Assembly (NCBI GenBank): GCA_022497155.1
Contig: MU385719.1
Coordinates: 310,001 to 374,000 of the forward strand
Origin: Whalleya microplaca
Taxonomy: Eukaryota; Ascomycota; Sordariomycetes; Xylariales; Xylariaceae
DNA: 64,000 bases
Direction of reading: 5' to 3'
Shown piece after piece: positions 1-11,348 of this stretch. The notes under the pieces were generated by a model. That model was given only the letters and a program-made list of their open reading frames with translations, searched no databases and was not told the DNA's origin. How positions within the stretch are numbered: the stretch's first letter is position 1; every line of letters begins with the position of its first letter. The translations under genes were made by a program, and so were the position numbers.

Positions 1-660
1 TGGTGCATGTGATCTGGAACCACGTCAGGCAGCCAACTCTCGCTAACTCGCTTACATCCCCGCCTGAAAAGGAAAGAAGAGGTGGAAGAAAGAGGAGGAG
101 AGGAGGCAGAAGAAGAAGAGAAACTCACTGTACGCGAACCTAAACCCGAAGCCTTCAGCCATTCCGGACTTCGAGATCCGGCCATGCTCCACCTTCCGCG
201 CTCCATTTATGATGGCCTCAAGCGGGGCCCGGAGCCTGGACTTACGTACCCCGTTATAGGCCCCGGTCCGGGGCTCTATGTGCAGCACGATTCCCAATTC
301 TCTCGATCCCACATGCATCGGTTGGTCTAGTGGCAAATAGATGTGGGATAAATCGTCATCATTTAACCACAACCTCGCCAGCTCGTAGCATCGGTCCTAC
401 GTGATCAAGAATCAGCAGTTATTGCTACTTTTCATCTTACTGGCAGATCCCTCGAGGCCTACTTCTAGAGCAAAGTGCTCAAGGAAATTATTTTCGAGTA
501 GATAGTGTGTGCGTTCACGAGATGGTGGCGCAGAGGCGGTTAGAGCACTCTGGAACTGACTCACCTCAAAGGTCCCCAACGGATGAGATCGGCGTGGCCG
601 GCCGGCCTGAGCACGCGACTCCTGTTCTAGGGTGTCCTCCTCGTAGGTTCCTGGTGGCAT
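1..660 (-). CDS. Unrecognised protein, 3' end cut by window edge
   Basis: A three-exon model on the minus strand: 660-565, 396-129 and 63-1 (runs off the edge), with introns of 168 bp (GTGAGT donor) and 65 bp (GTGAGT donor, long pyrimidine tract, TTTTCAG acceptor). Phases agree: 0 at the first junction and 1 at the second. The start ATG at 660 has a CACCATGCC context. The first exon (32 residues) is charged. The second carries an LARLWLNDDDLSHIYLPLD segment and ends near SGMAEGFGF. At least 142 residues are visible, with no signal peptide or obvious membrane segment. I do not recognise the family. The support is that three open segments join in phase at good splice sites; transcript data could still shift the exons. 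Confidence 0.5.
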
Positions 661-1965
661 GGTGATTTCTGGCTACTCGATGTTGTTGTGTGTGTATATC
701 TTTGGGGTGCGGATGCATTCGTCAGGTTGAGATTATAGCCAGAATAAATAGCACACTTTATAATCGTGAGCTGTGGTGACTCGCGTGTGTAGCTGGCGTA
801 CGGGCCCTGTTTGTGTCGAGGAATGCCATAGGAACCGCTGATCGGTTATATGTCAGACACTGATCGAACATCCACGGAGGACCAATAGAGGTGACCGAAT
901 AAGGATATCTATGTCAGGGCTTGACTGATTCATTTACCATGGGATTGGTTTCTAGTCATACTTTCTCGATATTATCGACGGTACCAACTTTATCATGTTT
1001 GTTTTCTGGTTACACGATCGACGCAAAAGGCGGTACAATAGTGCTAATGGTGACAATGAAATCAGTTATACCACGAAAGTGAGAGCGAGTGACTCGAATA
1101 CCTTGGGTCACCCTCGTGACTCAAGTTTGGGTATCATCTACCTTGTACCTTGAAGTCACCTCGAGATCAAATAGCTTTGATATTCCAAAAGTTTAGTCCA
1201 TTGGTGACTCGAGAACTCGGATATTAATCGGTTAAGTAGGATATTTGCCTATACGAGTCCTATTATTGAGTTACTACAAGGTACTGAATGATGTTCCACA
1301 TTGATATGATGTGAGAGAATCCGGGCTTATAATGGAATCTTTAATGATACATATAGTTCCCTCTTGGGCAAGAACACGCCCCAGGAGGGACTGGAATAGA
1401 ATAGTCAATCATCTAGTTTCGGGAGTTTAGTTAATTAAAAACAAGTTACTTCTATATTCCATGGATACTTTTCTTATCCCATAAAAAGTTACTTCGTAGG
1501 GAATTCTGAAATTTACAATCTCGAATACTTATGAGATTCTGAATTTTATATTCGTTTCACATATTATACATAAACACTTAGGGTAAGTTTTCAACGGAAG
1601 AAGCATAAATGAAAGATATGTGCAGGGTAATAAAGTAGATGACATAGTCATGCAATCTCAAAGCCCTCGTAAGGACTTATCATCAAACAGGCTAGAGGTA
1701 TAGTGTAGGTAAGTAGCTAGCCCTATTCTACATACTCCATCAGCGTATAAGATAATCGAGGCCTTATTAACTATCGTAATAAGCAAAATTGTTCAGTAGG
1801 AAAAAGCAATATATATTCATCAACTTATCATGAATACTAGGTTGGACCTTGGCTCTGGTTTCCCTTCACCTGCAGTCATATCTGCAGTGATGCCTATGAC
1901 ATAAACTTGTCATCAACGAACCTACAATCTAATCTAACAAGTGTCACATTCTAAATAAGATACCA
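661..1965. other. Gene-free interval
   Basis: About 1.3 kb, fairly AT-rich in its right half, with no coding stretch that I can support on either strand. It would hold the promoter of the left-edge gene and the 3' flank of the lipase gene. TGACTC cores occur near 777, 1090, 1117 and 1205; only the one at 1117 is a full TGACTCA. Confidence 0.5.
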
Positions 1966-3264
1966 TCAATATACCGTGCGCCAGGCTTCATAAATCTTGT
2001 TCTTCATAACTTCGTGACCAAGTGACCTAGGATGGAATGTTTTCCCGTAGTAGGTCGGTACATACCACATGGAGTTTTCTGCCATGAAATCACCACGGGC
2101 AAGTTGCAAAGTTGGGTCTCTTTGCCTTGACATAGCCATATAGCACAAAGCCAATTCTCCCCAGTCCCCGGACTTTTGTGCCGGTTCAAGACACGACGAC
2201 GGGTCGACCAAGGGCGAGCTTGAGGACAAGGTCTCAAGTTCAAAAGCATGTTTCGGCAGCGTATCGTTTCGCGCATTGTCTGGGCCACCAATGAGGAAGA
2301 ACCAAGTATCTGTACGGCTGTAATCTGGCTCCGTTACATTTTCTTCACAGAACCGATGACCACGGAACTCCTTGTCATAATCGACGAACAACACCTTGTC
2401 CTCGGTGAATCTTGCGTTCACGCCGTCAACAGCCCTGCGGATCTTCGCATTAGCCGCCAACACCATAGCGTTCATCTGGAGCCGCAGTTCCTTCTTGAGC
2501 TTGGGGCCGTTCCACCAGACACCGAAACTCATGTCATCACACTCATCCGTGACCTCGTTGAAGAACCGGGCGTACCCCGTGACCGTGATCACGAACCACG
2601 GCTTCTTCTCCCAGCGCTCACGGTCCAAGATCTCCAGGAGGATGACCTGCAGACGGTTGTCGAAGTCGTCGCTCTCGATGTGGGCGCGCGTGCTCGCGAG
2701 CGCGGCCTCGCACGTCCCCGAGTAGAAGTTGTAGAAGCGGAACACGCAGGCGTTGATTACGTCGAAGAAGCCGAGGTCGTTGCCGCCGACGGACAACAGC
2801 GCGAAGTCGGCCGGCAGCGAGGCGTTGAAGGCGTCGATCTGGCTCTCATCGCCGCCGCCGCCGCCTCGGGACAGGATCTCCTGCGTCGTAGCGCCTGTGC
2901 ACGACAGGAACTGGAACGCCGTGTTGTTCCGTCCGCCCGCGATCGCCGACAGGTCGTCCGCGATCAACCTCGAGTGCGCGTGCAGGCCGTGGCGGCAGGC
3001 GTCTTCTTTGCCGTCGAAGCCGGTGCCGATCCCGGCGCTGTAGGAGTCACCGAAGGCGGCAAAGCCCGCAAGCAGACCACTGTTGCTGCTGCTGCTGGTG
3101 AGCCGGTGTGGAGATACCGGCAGTGGGGGCCGTCCGTGATGATTGCGCTCGCTGTTGGCTAGCACATGTTGAAGATCAGGCGCTGCTAGACGACGCTGTT
3201 GAAGAGCGAGACTAGCAGCGACGCTGAAGGGAGATGTGAGAGCTAATAAAGCAGCCAGGCGCAT
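1966..3264 (-). CDS. Secreted SGNH/GDSL-type lipase-esterase
   Basis: Single-exon, 432-residue protein. The first ~20 residues (MRLAALLALTSPFSVAASLA) form a typical signal peptide, so it is probably secreted. The SGNH blocks are present: GDSYSAG at about residues 72-78 with the nucleophile serine, GGND at 160-163 (Gly and Asn of the oxyanion hole), and FHPRSLGH near residue 415 supplying the C-terminal histidine. Several Cys pairs and N-x-S/T sites fit an extracellular glycoprotein. The family hydrolyses ester bonds of lipids or acylated carbohydrates; the substrate cannot be read from sequence. The middle third is clearly richer in G+C than its flanks. Confidence 0.85.
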   Translation of the reverse strand: MRLAALLALTSPFSVAASLALQQRRLAAPDLQHVLANSERNHHGRPPLPVSPHRLTSSSSNSGLLAGFAAFGDSYSAGIGTGFDGKEDACRHGLHAHSRLIADDLSAIAGGRNNTAFQFLSCTGATTQEILSRGGGGGDESQIDAFNASLPADFALLSVGGNDLGFFDVINACVFRFYNFYSGTCEAALASTRAHIESDDFDNRLQVILLEILDRERWEKKPWFVITVTGYARFFNEVTDECDDMSFGVWWNGPKLKKELRLQMNAMVLAANAKIRRAVDGVNARFTEDKVLFVDYDKEFRGHRFCEENVTEPDYSRTDTWFFLIGGPDNARNDTLPKHAFELETLSSSSPLVDPSSCLEPAQKSGDWGELALCYMAMSRQRDPTLQLARGDFMAENSMWYVPTYYGKTFHPRSLGHEVMKNKIYEAWRTVY

Positions 3265-4009
3265 AGCGAAGCGAACCTTTTACATTAAAGCAAGTGAGGA
3301 TGCATAGTGAGAACTTTTGCCTCTCGATGTTAAGAGGGAGGAACCTAGACTAGAAGAACTAGGCAGCCATATTTTCGGTAGTATATCTTCACCTATACGA
3401 AGGTTGCAGCTCCGTCACGAGGTAAGGTCGACAAGTATGCACCAGTCATCTTCAGCCAATGCCTTTAGCACGAGGTGCTATGTGACTAAACTGGGGTATG
3501 TAGATTACTTACTCTGTGCAGGGTGTGATGTGCCACTTATACTTAAGCGATCTAAGCTAGATGTGGCACATCAGCACTCATTTTGATTGGTGGTGTCAAC
3601 TCACTCTTCACAAGCACTGCATTCATCCCATGTGCATTGCAAACCAAGGTAAACTACGAAGAGATCACAATTATTCAGGTCTCATTTTCTGTCTTTATTA
3701 GGTTGATTGGTATACTGAACTTATATCTTGTAGTACTGATTCTCTCTTTTCTCCCTAGCTTCATTTCAGGTACGACTGAGCCAGCCAGTCAATTATAGTG
3801 TTGAAGATTGCGTGATGCTTACCGGAGAAGTTAAAGAGCTTCAAGGTGGCCCAGTGGCACAGGAAAATCCTTAAGATCAGGACACGGTTGCTTATCTTTG
3901 AACACTATCGAGAAGAGTGCGAATTGAATATCTATTGAAGTTGGAAGATTCTTTATACCTTGGATAGTTGTGGATTGTCCATCTTCATACAATACAACGA
4001 TTCTTCACG
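3265..4009. other. Divergent intergenic region
   Basis: 745 bp between the minus-strand lipase and the plus-strand acetyltransferase, so it should hold both promoters. Short open frames here have no protein-like composition. No repeat seen. Confidence 0.5.
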
Positions 4010-4739
4010 ATGTCGGCTTATCGAGTAAGGGGTTGCGTTGCCTCGGATGGTCCGTCGCTAGCATACAACAACATGTCGGCATACTGGACCGACCCTACAT
4101 GGGTTCTATTGTGGGAAAACAAGACAAGAGAATACGTCATCGAACAAGCAGCCAAACGGTACCCGAAGAGTCTGCTTATGGACAGAGCTCATAAACGGCA
4201 TCAAGTTGCTGTAGACTCGGATACTGGTCAGATCGTCGGGTATTGTAGATGGATTCTGCCAGACCGTCTTACTGGAGAGTGGTTGGAGGCACAGACCCCT
4301 GCTGTGAGTGCAGAGGAGGAGACTGAGTATGCTAAATCTTTCGACAACGCCGACTTTAGTGGCCGGCCCGGCATGGATGATATAGATATTCCCATATCTG
4401 TGATTAAAAAGAGGCTGTTGGGGCTTAAGGAATATATCGGTAAGGACTGTGAAATATGTATCTTATATCTTGCTGATAAGTATAGAACTCGAGTATCTTG
4501 CAGTCCACCCCGATAACAGAAACCATGGCATAGCGACCCTGCTTGTGGAAAGCGGGATTGCTCAAGCTGAAAAGATGGGCGTCGACATATTCGTACTCGC
4601 CTACAAAGCAGGTCTCGGCGTGTATAAGAGAACTGGCTTCAAAATGCTAGACCAACTCATACAGGATGACTCTAAGTATGGCGGTAAAGGTGAATACGGG
4701 GCATACTTCATGGAGAGAGAGGTGAACACTGCTTCCTGA
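4010..4739 (+). CDS. GNAT-family N-acetyltransferase
   Basis: Two exons, 4010-4439 and 4486-4739, give 227 residues. The 46-bp intron (GTAAGG...TATAG) splits a Glu codon and joins KEYI to ELEYLAVHPDNRNHG, which restores GNAT motif A (LAVHP followed by an N-x-G-I-A acetyl-CoA loop) at about residues 146-160. The C-terminal part contains GLGVYKRTGFKML, the usual beta-strand/helix of the fold. A larger N-terminal region with a TDPTWVLLW segment and VAVD..TGQIVGYCRW matches the uncharacterised fungal GNAT group seen throughout Pezizomycotina. The acceptor substrate is unknown. ATG at 4010 is chosen because homologues usually start shortly before the acyl-CoA domain. Confidence 0.85.
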
Positions 4740-6065
4740 CGTGCCGAGTGCGGGATTCGGTCACGTGACAGCGAACGTAATTAAGATCTGAGAAGATGGC
4801 GCTCAGACAGTTTACTGTAGTTCGCTACGTTCATGCGTGGGGGCGTTGGAGGTTATTCCTTTTCCCTTGTTGGCCATTTATTGAGAGTTGGTTTGCATAG
4901 ATATATCATCTTAAAGTTCACGTTTCAGCGTTGTTCTAACCTGCCTACATACTTGACTTCGATACAAAGACATGGCCCGATGCTTAAGTATACCTATCTG
5001 AAGTATCACGAAGGTCATCAGAGATCTGGTTTGGCTGATCTGACGTACATGCCACAAGTTGTTGCCAAGAACAAAAAGGTTCCGAGTTGGAGATTCTCCA
5101 TACGCGAACAGAGATCGAGGTTAGGGGTAAGAAGGGAAACATTAGCTGTATTTGGCAAGCTTTCAAGGAAATGGCCCCACGTCATCTGTATGACATATTA
5201 TGTAATTATGAGATAGGCCCAATGAAGGATTGAATAGTCCTGTCTGGCTGGTCTGCCCTACGGTAGTGTCCCGACTTTCTAATGATTCCGACACGCAGGT
5301 ACATGTGGTCTGTATGTAATAAGGCCTGTACATAACGAGGTCCATACTGTACATCTATGTATGGTTGAAAGGAGGATACATGGATGTAGTGACGTCAATA
5401 CCCATTTAACCCCACAAACGTCATCGGGGTCAACCCCACCTTCTATGTTCTCGAATTATGCTGTAGCTGAAGCTTCTTTACCAAGCCTGCAAGCCTGCTA
5501 AGCAAGATTCCAAAAGTCACTGATCCTGCTAAATCTAGTATTCTATACCTATCTCGCCTCATATGCAGGAGGCAGGCAACATGAGGTTTCTTGTAAGCCC
5601 TTCAATTGAAGATCACGATCATGTTTCCTGAGGTCATGGCATCATGTGGCTCACTCTCTCTCGTCTATGTCAGTGGAGCTTATTATATCAATGCCAACCA
5701 ATCTGAACATCCAATTCCGTCTGTGATTGATGTCCCCAAGCCACATGTCGTTTGTCATGCCAGAAAGAGCTTTCAATAGGCCTTGCCAAACACTGCAATG
5801 TAGCTTTCCCTTTGTCTGTAACCTGTCTCTCGTAATCCTGCCAGGCGGGAAGACGTCACCTAAAACCAAGCCCACTCTTCCCTGTCTCCCGGGCTATCAT
5901 ACTTTTGATATAATAATCACCTCAGGCCGCCTTGTCAGCTTGGCTTTTTCTTAATCAGTTAGATTTTCATGACCTTCTGCAACCCTACACTCCAGCTGCC
6001 AAGCAACTACTCTAAACTAAGCCGTATATACCTGACTCATATCATTACTCGACACCAACCACACG
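4740..6065. other. Gene-free interval
   Basis: 1.3 kb between two plus-strand genes. Open frames at 4833-5216 (+) and 5163-5354 (-) exist but lack domain motifs or splice support. I see no RNA gene or repeat. Confidence 0.45.
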
Positions 6066-6976
6066 ATGGACACCGTAAATAATATAGCTTCTGCTGCTGC
6101 GAGAGCTGTCTGGGGCGAAGACAAGCAGCACGGCGACGAGCCTGTTTCTGGTCAAACCGGCAACACCTCTAAGGGCGAACCCTATGACGCTGGCAACATT
6201 GGTATTGGGCCTTCTTAAAACGTCACGTTTGGATTGCAAACTAACACAAGCCGTAACACAGAGGAGAATACTACACAAACCACCAAGCCGCAGACCAATG
6301 GAACAGCGAGCGACCACAGTGCAGCTCAATTCTCTAAGAACACTGGTACCGCAGCAGAGCACGAGAACACACCGGACAACCCCTCGACAGAACTGAAGAC
6401 GAAAGCGCCCACACAGAATGACTCGACCAAGGGCCAAGAAGACGTGCGCGACCCAGAGAATCCCATGACCAACCCCAAGTCCGCGCCCACGGATGTCGAT
6501 GACACTGGAGACGGCCCGAATGAGGCCCAGAAACTGGAGGGACCTGGTCCCAAGCCCGTTGAAGAAGTAGCTCGAGAACACGGTGGCGATGCCGGCAAGA
6601 GCGAGAATACCGAGCATAAAGCCCCGCCTGGCGACGACAAGGAAGCTGAGGAGGCTGAGGATGAGGATGGCCCCAACGCTAAGAGCAAGGGCGAGGGTAC
6701 GGGTGAGCAGTATATCAAGACCAGTGGACTCAAAGCCGATGGCGGCGACTTTGATGCTACGAAGCCAGGCGCTGGACGTGAGGCAGACCGTAGGTCCACT
6801 CTACCTAACTGCAAATGCTCGAGTGGAGTCATATGCTAACCATGCGATATTCAGGGCTTATGGAAGAGAAGGGCTTGCACCCAGGTTCTGATGATGCGGA
6901 AGATGATGGAGATACTAAATCTAAGGAGAAGAAGGGTCTTGGCCAGAAGATCAAGGACAAATTGCACCGGCACTGA
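6066..6976 (+). CDS. Hydrophilic, disordered protein with KDKLHRH C-terminus
   Basis: Three exons (6066-6201, 6262-6789, 6855-6976) encode 261 residues; introns are 60 and 65 bp and both junctions are phase 1. The protein starts with a short amphipathic stretch (MDTVNNIASAAARAVWGED), then GEPYDAGNI, a long Asp/Glu/Lys/Pro/Thr-rich region without cysteine, and ends GLGQKIKDKLHRH. Low complexity and a conserved-looking Lys/His amphipathic tail are typical of fungal stress-associated disordered proteins, loosely dehydrin/LEA-like. That function is an inference; no enzymatic domain is visible. Both junctions restore the same hydrophilic frame, which supports the model. Confidence 0.7.
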
Positions 6977-8214
6977 GTATTGACAAATCAGTCGCATTTC
7001 ATCCACGGTTGCTTGTCTCTTAAGTTGGAGACTGCTGTATTGTCATCACAATGAGACAGGGCCAAATTGTTTTATCGAACGGTAGCGTCGTTCGTTCATC
7101 AGGCTCTCTGTACTGCTGTATTAGTTATGTAATATGATCGTCAGATTTCACTACCTGAGTTTCAGATGTGGTTGAGAATATACAACGTGTATAGTGACGC
7201 CTGCGAGCCCCCCGATCTATCAAATATGAGGGTTCTGGTGTTTAATACCCATAAGCTCACTACGGAGTTGTGCTTCTTGGGTCAATTGTTTCCGAGTACA
7301 AAAATCCGTAGCATAATTAAGGGATACACATATGCTTGCCTACTGTAGAGCCTTGCTGGGTATCGATGAGTAGTGAGCAAGTCACTTTCTTGATTACTAC
7401 TAATGCAAAAGTTATGCCTTACGCTCATTCAACCCAGGCGTACTCGTTGGCTTTGCTTTTGAACCCCAACCAACTACGCACTTGGAGGTGCTAAGGTGAA
7501 ATGGGTTATACGAGTGCTGATTGTAGCTAAAGCGGCGAAAAATGACATTATCCACTAGGATGTGATTTTAATGAGCCGCAGAATATAACAAACTGGCTGC
7601 TACTAAGAAGAAATGTAAATAAGCCAAGCTGGTGTGCCAATGGGCTGCCTTTTTCCATATATCATCCACCTAGGCAGCTATACCCCTATATCAAAAAAGC
7701 CCCGTTATTGGATGTATTAGCTATTGCATCTATCCTTTAAGTACATATACAGTACAGGGGTAAACCAAGGAGATGGAACTACGGAATACTCTACTCTTGT
7801 TCCTATTCCTCAATATAGATATGTGTCGGGTGTGACTTGCTCAGCCACCCTCGCCCTCCTGCCCCGCAACGAGCTGCCAAACGTCTATATCGATTCCTTC
7901 TACAATGTTGGTTGTGATTTGAGTCGTCGGATACAATAGCCGCCGCAACTTATCGAACCCTAGACCATCATCTATCAAGTCCATTTTAGTTAGGGGTTAG
8001 ATAATGCAAACGATATTTCGCAACGGGGAGAAATGGCGCCCTCATAACTCAGCTGACAAGGCTGACACTACGCCGAGTGCAGAGCCCACTGGACATAAAT
8101 ATGCTTCGAGTACGGATTTGCCTAACATAAGCTCGTCTCCCATGCCTGCACTTGTCCGTCAGTAAAATCAATCACCTTTATATGCGACCCCTAACACAAA
8201 CAGCAGCGTCCCAG
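6977..8214. other. Gene-free interval
   Basis: 1.2 kb, AT-rich around 7500-7700. It contains the 3' flank of the disordered-protein gene and the promoter of the phosphatase. No coding potential, repeat or RNA gene that I can support. Confidence 0.45.
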
Positions 8215-9264
8215 ATGACACAGAAGTTCGAGTTTAGCCCTGTCCCAGGATTCTTTCAGGATTATAGCGATCTCGCTCCACCCAGGACACATGTTAAAAC
8301 CCAGCCGGATCTCGGGATTATACCGCGATCTTATAATGAACAGGGCAATGGTTTAGCAGGCGCGACATACCAGTCTCAATGGACACGGCTTGCAAATCAC
8401 ATCAAGTATCTAAATGAAAGGCACAATCCTGATGGTGAGTATTACAAGTTGGTGTATTTGATCCGCCACGGTACAAGTGTCCACAATGTCAAAATGGCTG
8501 AGCTTAAACTCGCTGGCAGATCTTCGGAATGGAATGTAAGATACCTCTCCTCAATTCTCGCTTTTGTCGAGTCGCTTTTCTAGAGCTGCAGCTGATAATC
8601 ATAGGATTATTGGGGGTATGAAAAGGGAGATGGCGAGCGAGAATGGTTTGATGCAGAACTTGTCGGCAAGGGCATTGCCCAAGCAGAGGAACTTGCTAAG
8701 CTATGGGACCAATCGGACAAAAAAGCACTGCCTTTACCAGAGACTGTCTACACTAGCCCTCTAGCACGATGTCTCGAGACTACCAAGCTTATTTTCAAAA
8801 ATATCCTGGGAAAGGGCATCCGACCTGTTGTCAAGGAAGGCTTACGGGAACGACTGACGGGCCGTCCTTGTGACGCGCGCCATCCTCCGTCGTGGATCAA
8901 GGAGAGGTATCCTGATTTTGAGATCGAGCAAGGTTTCCCAGAGGCAAACGAAAATTGGAAAGATAGATCATCAGAGAGCATCGAAGATCATGAAGTCAGG
9001 GTACGAGCACTCTTCGAAGACATCTTCACTAACGACAAGTCGACGATCATTTCATTTACTACGCATTCTTATGCCATTTCAAGTATTCTTGCGGTCATCA
9101 ATCATACCGATTTTTGGCTCGAAGAGTGCGGCGTTGCGCCACTTTTTGTAAAGGCAGTAAAGTCCAAGCCCACGAAGGCCGCGAGAGCCGAACAGACAAA
9201 TACCAAGCCAAGAGGCAGCATCAAACGAAGAGACAGTGGCGACCGAAGATGCGCTCTCATCTGA
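8215..9264 (+). CDS. PMU1-like histidine phosphatase (phosphoglycerate mutase superfamily)
   Basis: Exons 8215-8535 and 8605-9264 (69-bp intron, phase 0) give 326 residues. The N-terminal FEFSPVPGFF and QSQWTRLANHIKYLN segments resemble yeast PMU1-type proteins. The catalytic RHG lies at residues 84-86 (YLIRHGTSVHN). The post-intron frame restores DYWGYEKGDG, then the substrate-pocket SPLARCLETT and the second catalytic histidine in SFTTHSYA. The superfamily transfers or hydrolyses phosphate through a phosphohistidine; PMU1-like members are phosphatases of uncertain substrate. The C-terminal 40 residues are basic and probably disordered. An upstream in-frame ATG at 8182 would add 11 residues. 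Confidence 0.85.
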
Positions 9265-9751
9265 AATGGTATCGTGACTGTGTGCTTTTCCATGTGCTGC
9301 CTCTCGTTTAGGCGGGGCGGGGTACGACAATTGCCTGCCCGATTTCGACCTTGAGAGGGGAAAAGAAAAAAAAAATGGGAAAAACACTAATTTGGCGCTG
9401 TTTCTGCACTGCCGCTGCAGCGCTCACCAACTGCAGCGTCTTGTGTCAGGGATTGTTGAGGGCTGGAGAATATGATAGGGCACACCGCGCTTAGTGATGT
9501 GCAGCTGCGTAAATGCAGTAATATTTGTCACTCAGCCTGCATCGACTATATAGCGGGCGGAGCCGTTACATGGCGCATCGGCCAGCGAAGCTGCAGCCCA
9601 GGGCACAACGGTTCCCTTTTTTTCTGCAGCCATGCAGGCTGCGAAACATTAGGTTGAATCGATGTCTTCCTTTAGAAGAATTAAAAAGGACCTCAAGTGT
9701 CGTCCTTAACTCAACTGAACAGATTTCCTGCGCAGCTTGTTAGAGTCGGCC
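9265..9751. other. Intergenic region with CTGCAG-rich patch
   Basis: 487 bp between two plus-strand genes. It includes an A-run near 9364-9375 and several CTGCAG/GCTGCAG repeats between 9411 and 9650, giving local short inverted symmetry. Probably the promoter of the CorA-like gene. Confidence 0.4.
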
Positions 9752-11348
9752 ATGGAGATCCTACGACAGATTTCGGATCTATCATTAAACACCAACATAA
9801 ATGTTGATACGCCAAAAGGGGTTCACGTTTACACTGCGACTGCTTCCGAGAGTCCAGATTTGCAGTTAGAGTCCCGCGAAGTAGATGAATCATCTCTAAT
9901 CCAGAACACCATCAGCGGCCGGCTATTCGACCAGAAAGCAGGGGACACGAATCCGTCACTCAACGTGTTATTCTTCTCAGAACAAGCCTGGAGGAAGATT
10001 AAGAAGGATAAGCCTGTGTTGATTTTTGACTATTTGTGTCTCGACCGTGCGATCCACTCCTATCTTCTATCCTCGAGGTCTGGGTGGTACTCTGTTGAGA
10101 ATGAAGATGGATACACCCTCATGATCAAGGACTACATGTACATGCTGGCATGGTCCTTCAACCCGAACACATTGGTGACACGTGCCATACTCGTCGAGAG
10201 GAGTGACTATAAGATACGCTCCTGTTTGAAAAGGGCCGATGGCCGATTTGATCTGCCTGGTTTACGCAAAAAACACTTATATCACCCTCTTTCGCTAGCA
10301 TGCATTGGGCTTGCGGACTATGTGTTCTACTTCGACCTACTTATAGTTGCTGAGAGTACGAAAATCGGCGACATCGAGGCGAGCACTGGGCACGGCCTAT
10401 GGGTGAAGAAACAGGAAAACAAGCTGCCCAAGGACCTACCGGACCTGTTAGAGGCGTCGAGGAATATCGCAAGAATTATTGGGATACTGGCGAACCTGTT
10501 CAAAAGCGTGGAGGTTGCGCAGTCGATTGTATCGTCCCTGAAAGAGACTCACAGCTGGAACACGTGGGTTCAGAAGCATAAGCGCGAAGAGCCTGGGATC
10601 TATAACGAGTGTACATCTTCTTTCAGCCAAGCTGCCAAGTTGCTGCATCAACGCATTAGAACAATCAAGCAATCGGGTAGCGTCTTGGATGAGCGAGCCA
10701 AGGCACAATCAAACGTTGTATGTATCCGAACTGTCTCTTCCCGAGCGACCCGACTAATTCATAGCATAGATATCAGCGCTCATCCGCCGCGGAGATATGG
10801 TGATTAGTCATCGAATTGCAGCCGCTAGTAAAGAGCTCGCAGTTGAGACCAAAAAAGATAGTGCTGACAGTAAGTTTCGTACCTCCAAAACCATCCCTAC
10901 TGTGCGAAGCAGGCACAGTTATGTTGTTACATGCACTACTGTTGTTTTTACAACGCAAGACAGAATATCCATCATTGAAGTGGTTACGGTGGATGCTAAC
11001 ACTGTTTCCATAGTGAAAGTGATTGCCATGATGACGATGGCATTTCTGCCAGCGACATTCTTCGCGGCGCTCTTCGAAGTACCCTCCCTCCAGTGGGATC
11101 AACCACAAGTCATCACGGATAACTTCTGGGTATACTTAGCATTTACCTTGCCCACGACACTTTTGGTGTTCGTATTATGGTATATGTTTAACAACCAGAA
11201 GTGGTTCATGAAGCTGTGCGGCATGTGTGGCATAGAGCCGAAGAAAAAGCAGCCGCAGTACGATGTAGAAAACCAAATCAGTATCAAGGAGCTCCAGTCA
11301 AATATGACGGATTTAGCTGGAACTTGGAATTTAGACGCACGTGGCTGA
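9752..11348 (+). CDS. CorA-like Mg2+ transporter-type membrane protein
   Basis: Exons 9752-10717, 10770-10869 and 11014-11348 (introns 52 and 144 bp) encode 466 residues. The joined frame gives ELAVETKKDSADMKVIAM followed by LPATFFAALF, the pattern at the start of the first membrane helix in fungal CorA-like proteins. TM1 is about residues 356-376 and TM2 393-414, with a Lys-rich cytosolic tail. The large N-terminal part (residues 1-350) is soluble and poorly conserved. The loop between helices lacks the GMN selectivity motif of true CorA channels, so Mg2+ transport is unproven. The second intron is a multiple of three and has no stop, so retention would stay in frame. Confidence 0.75.
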
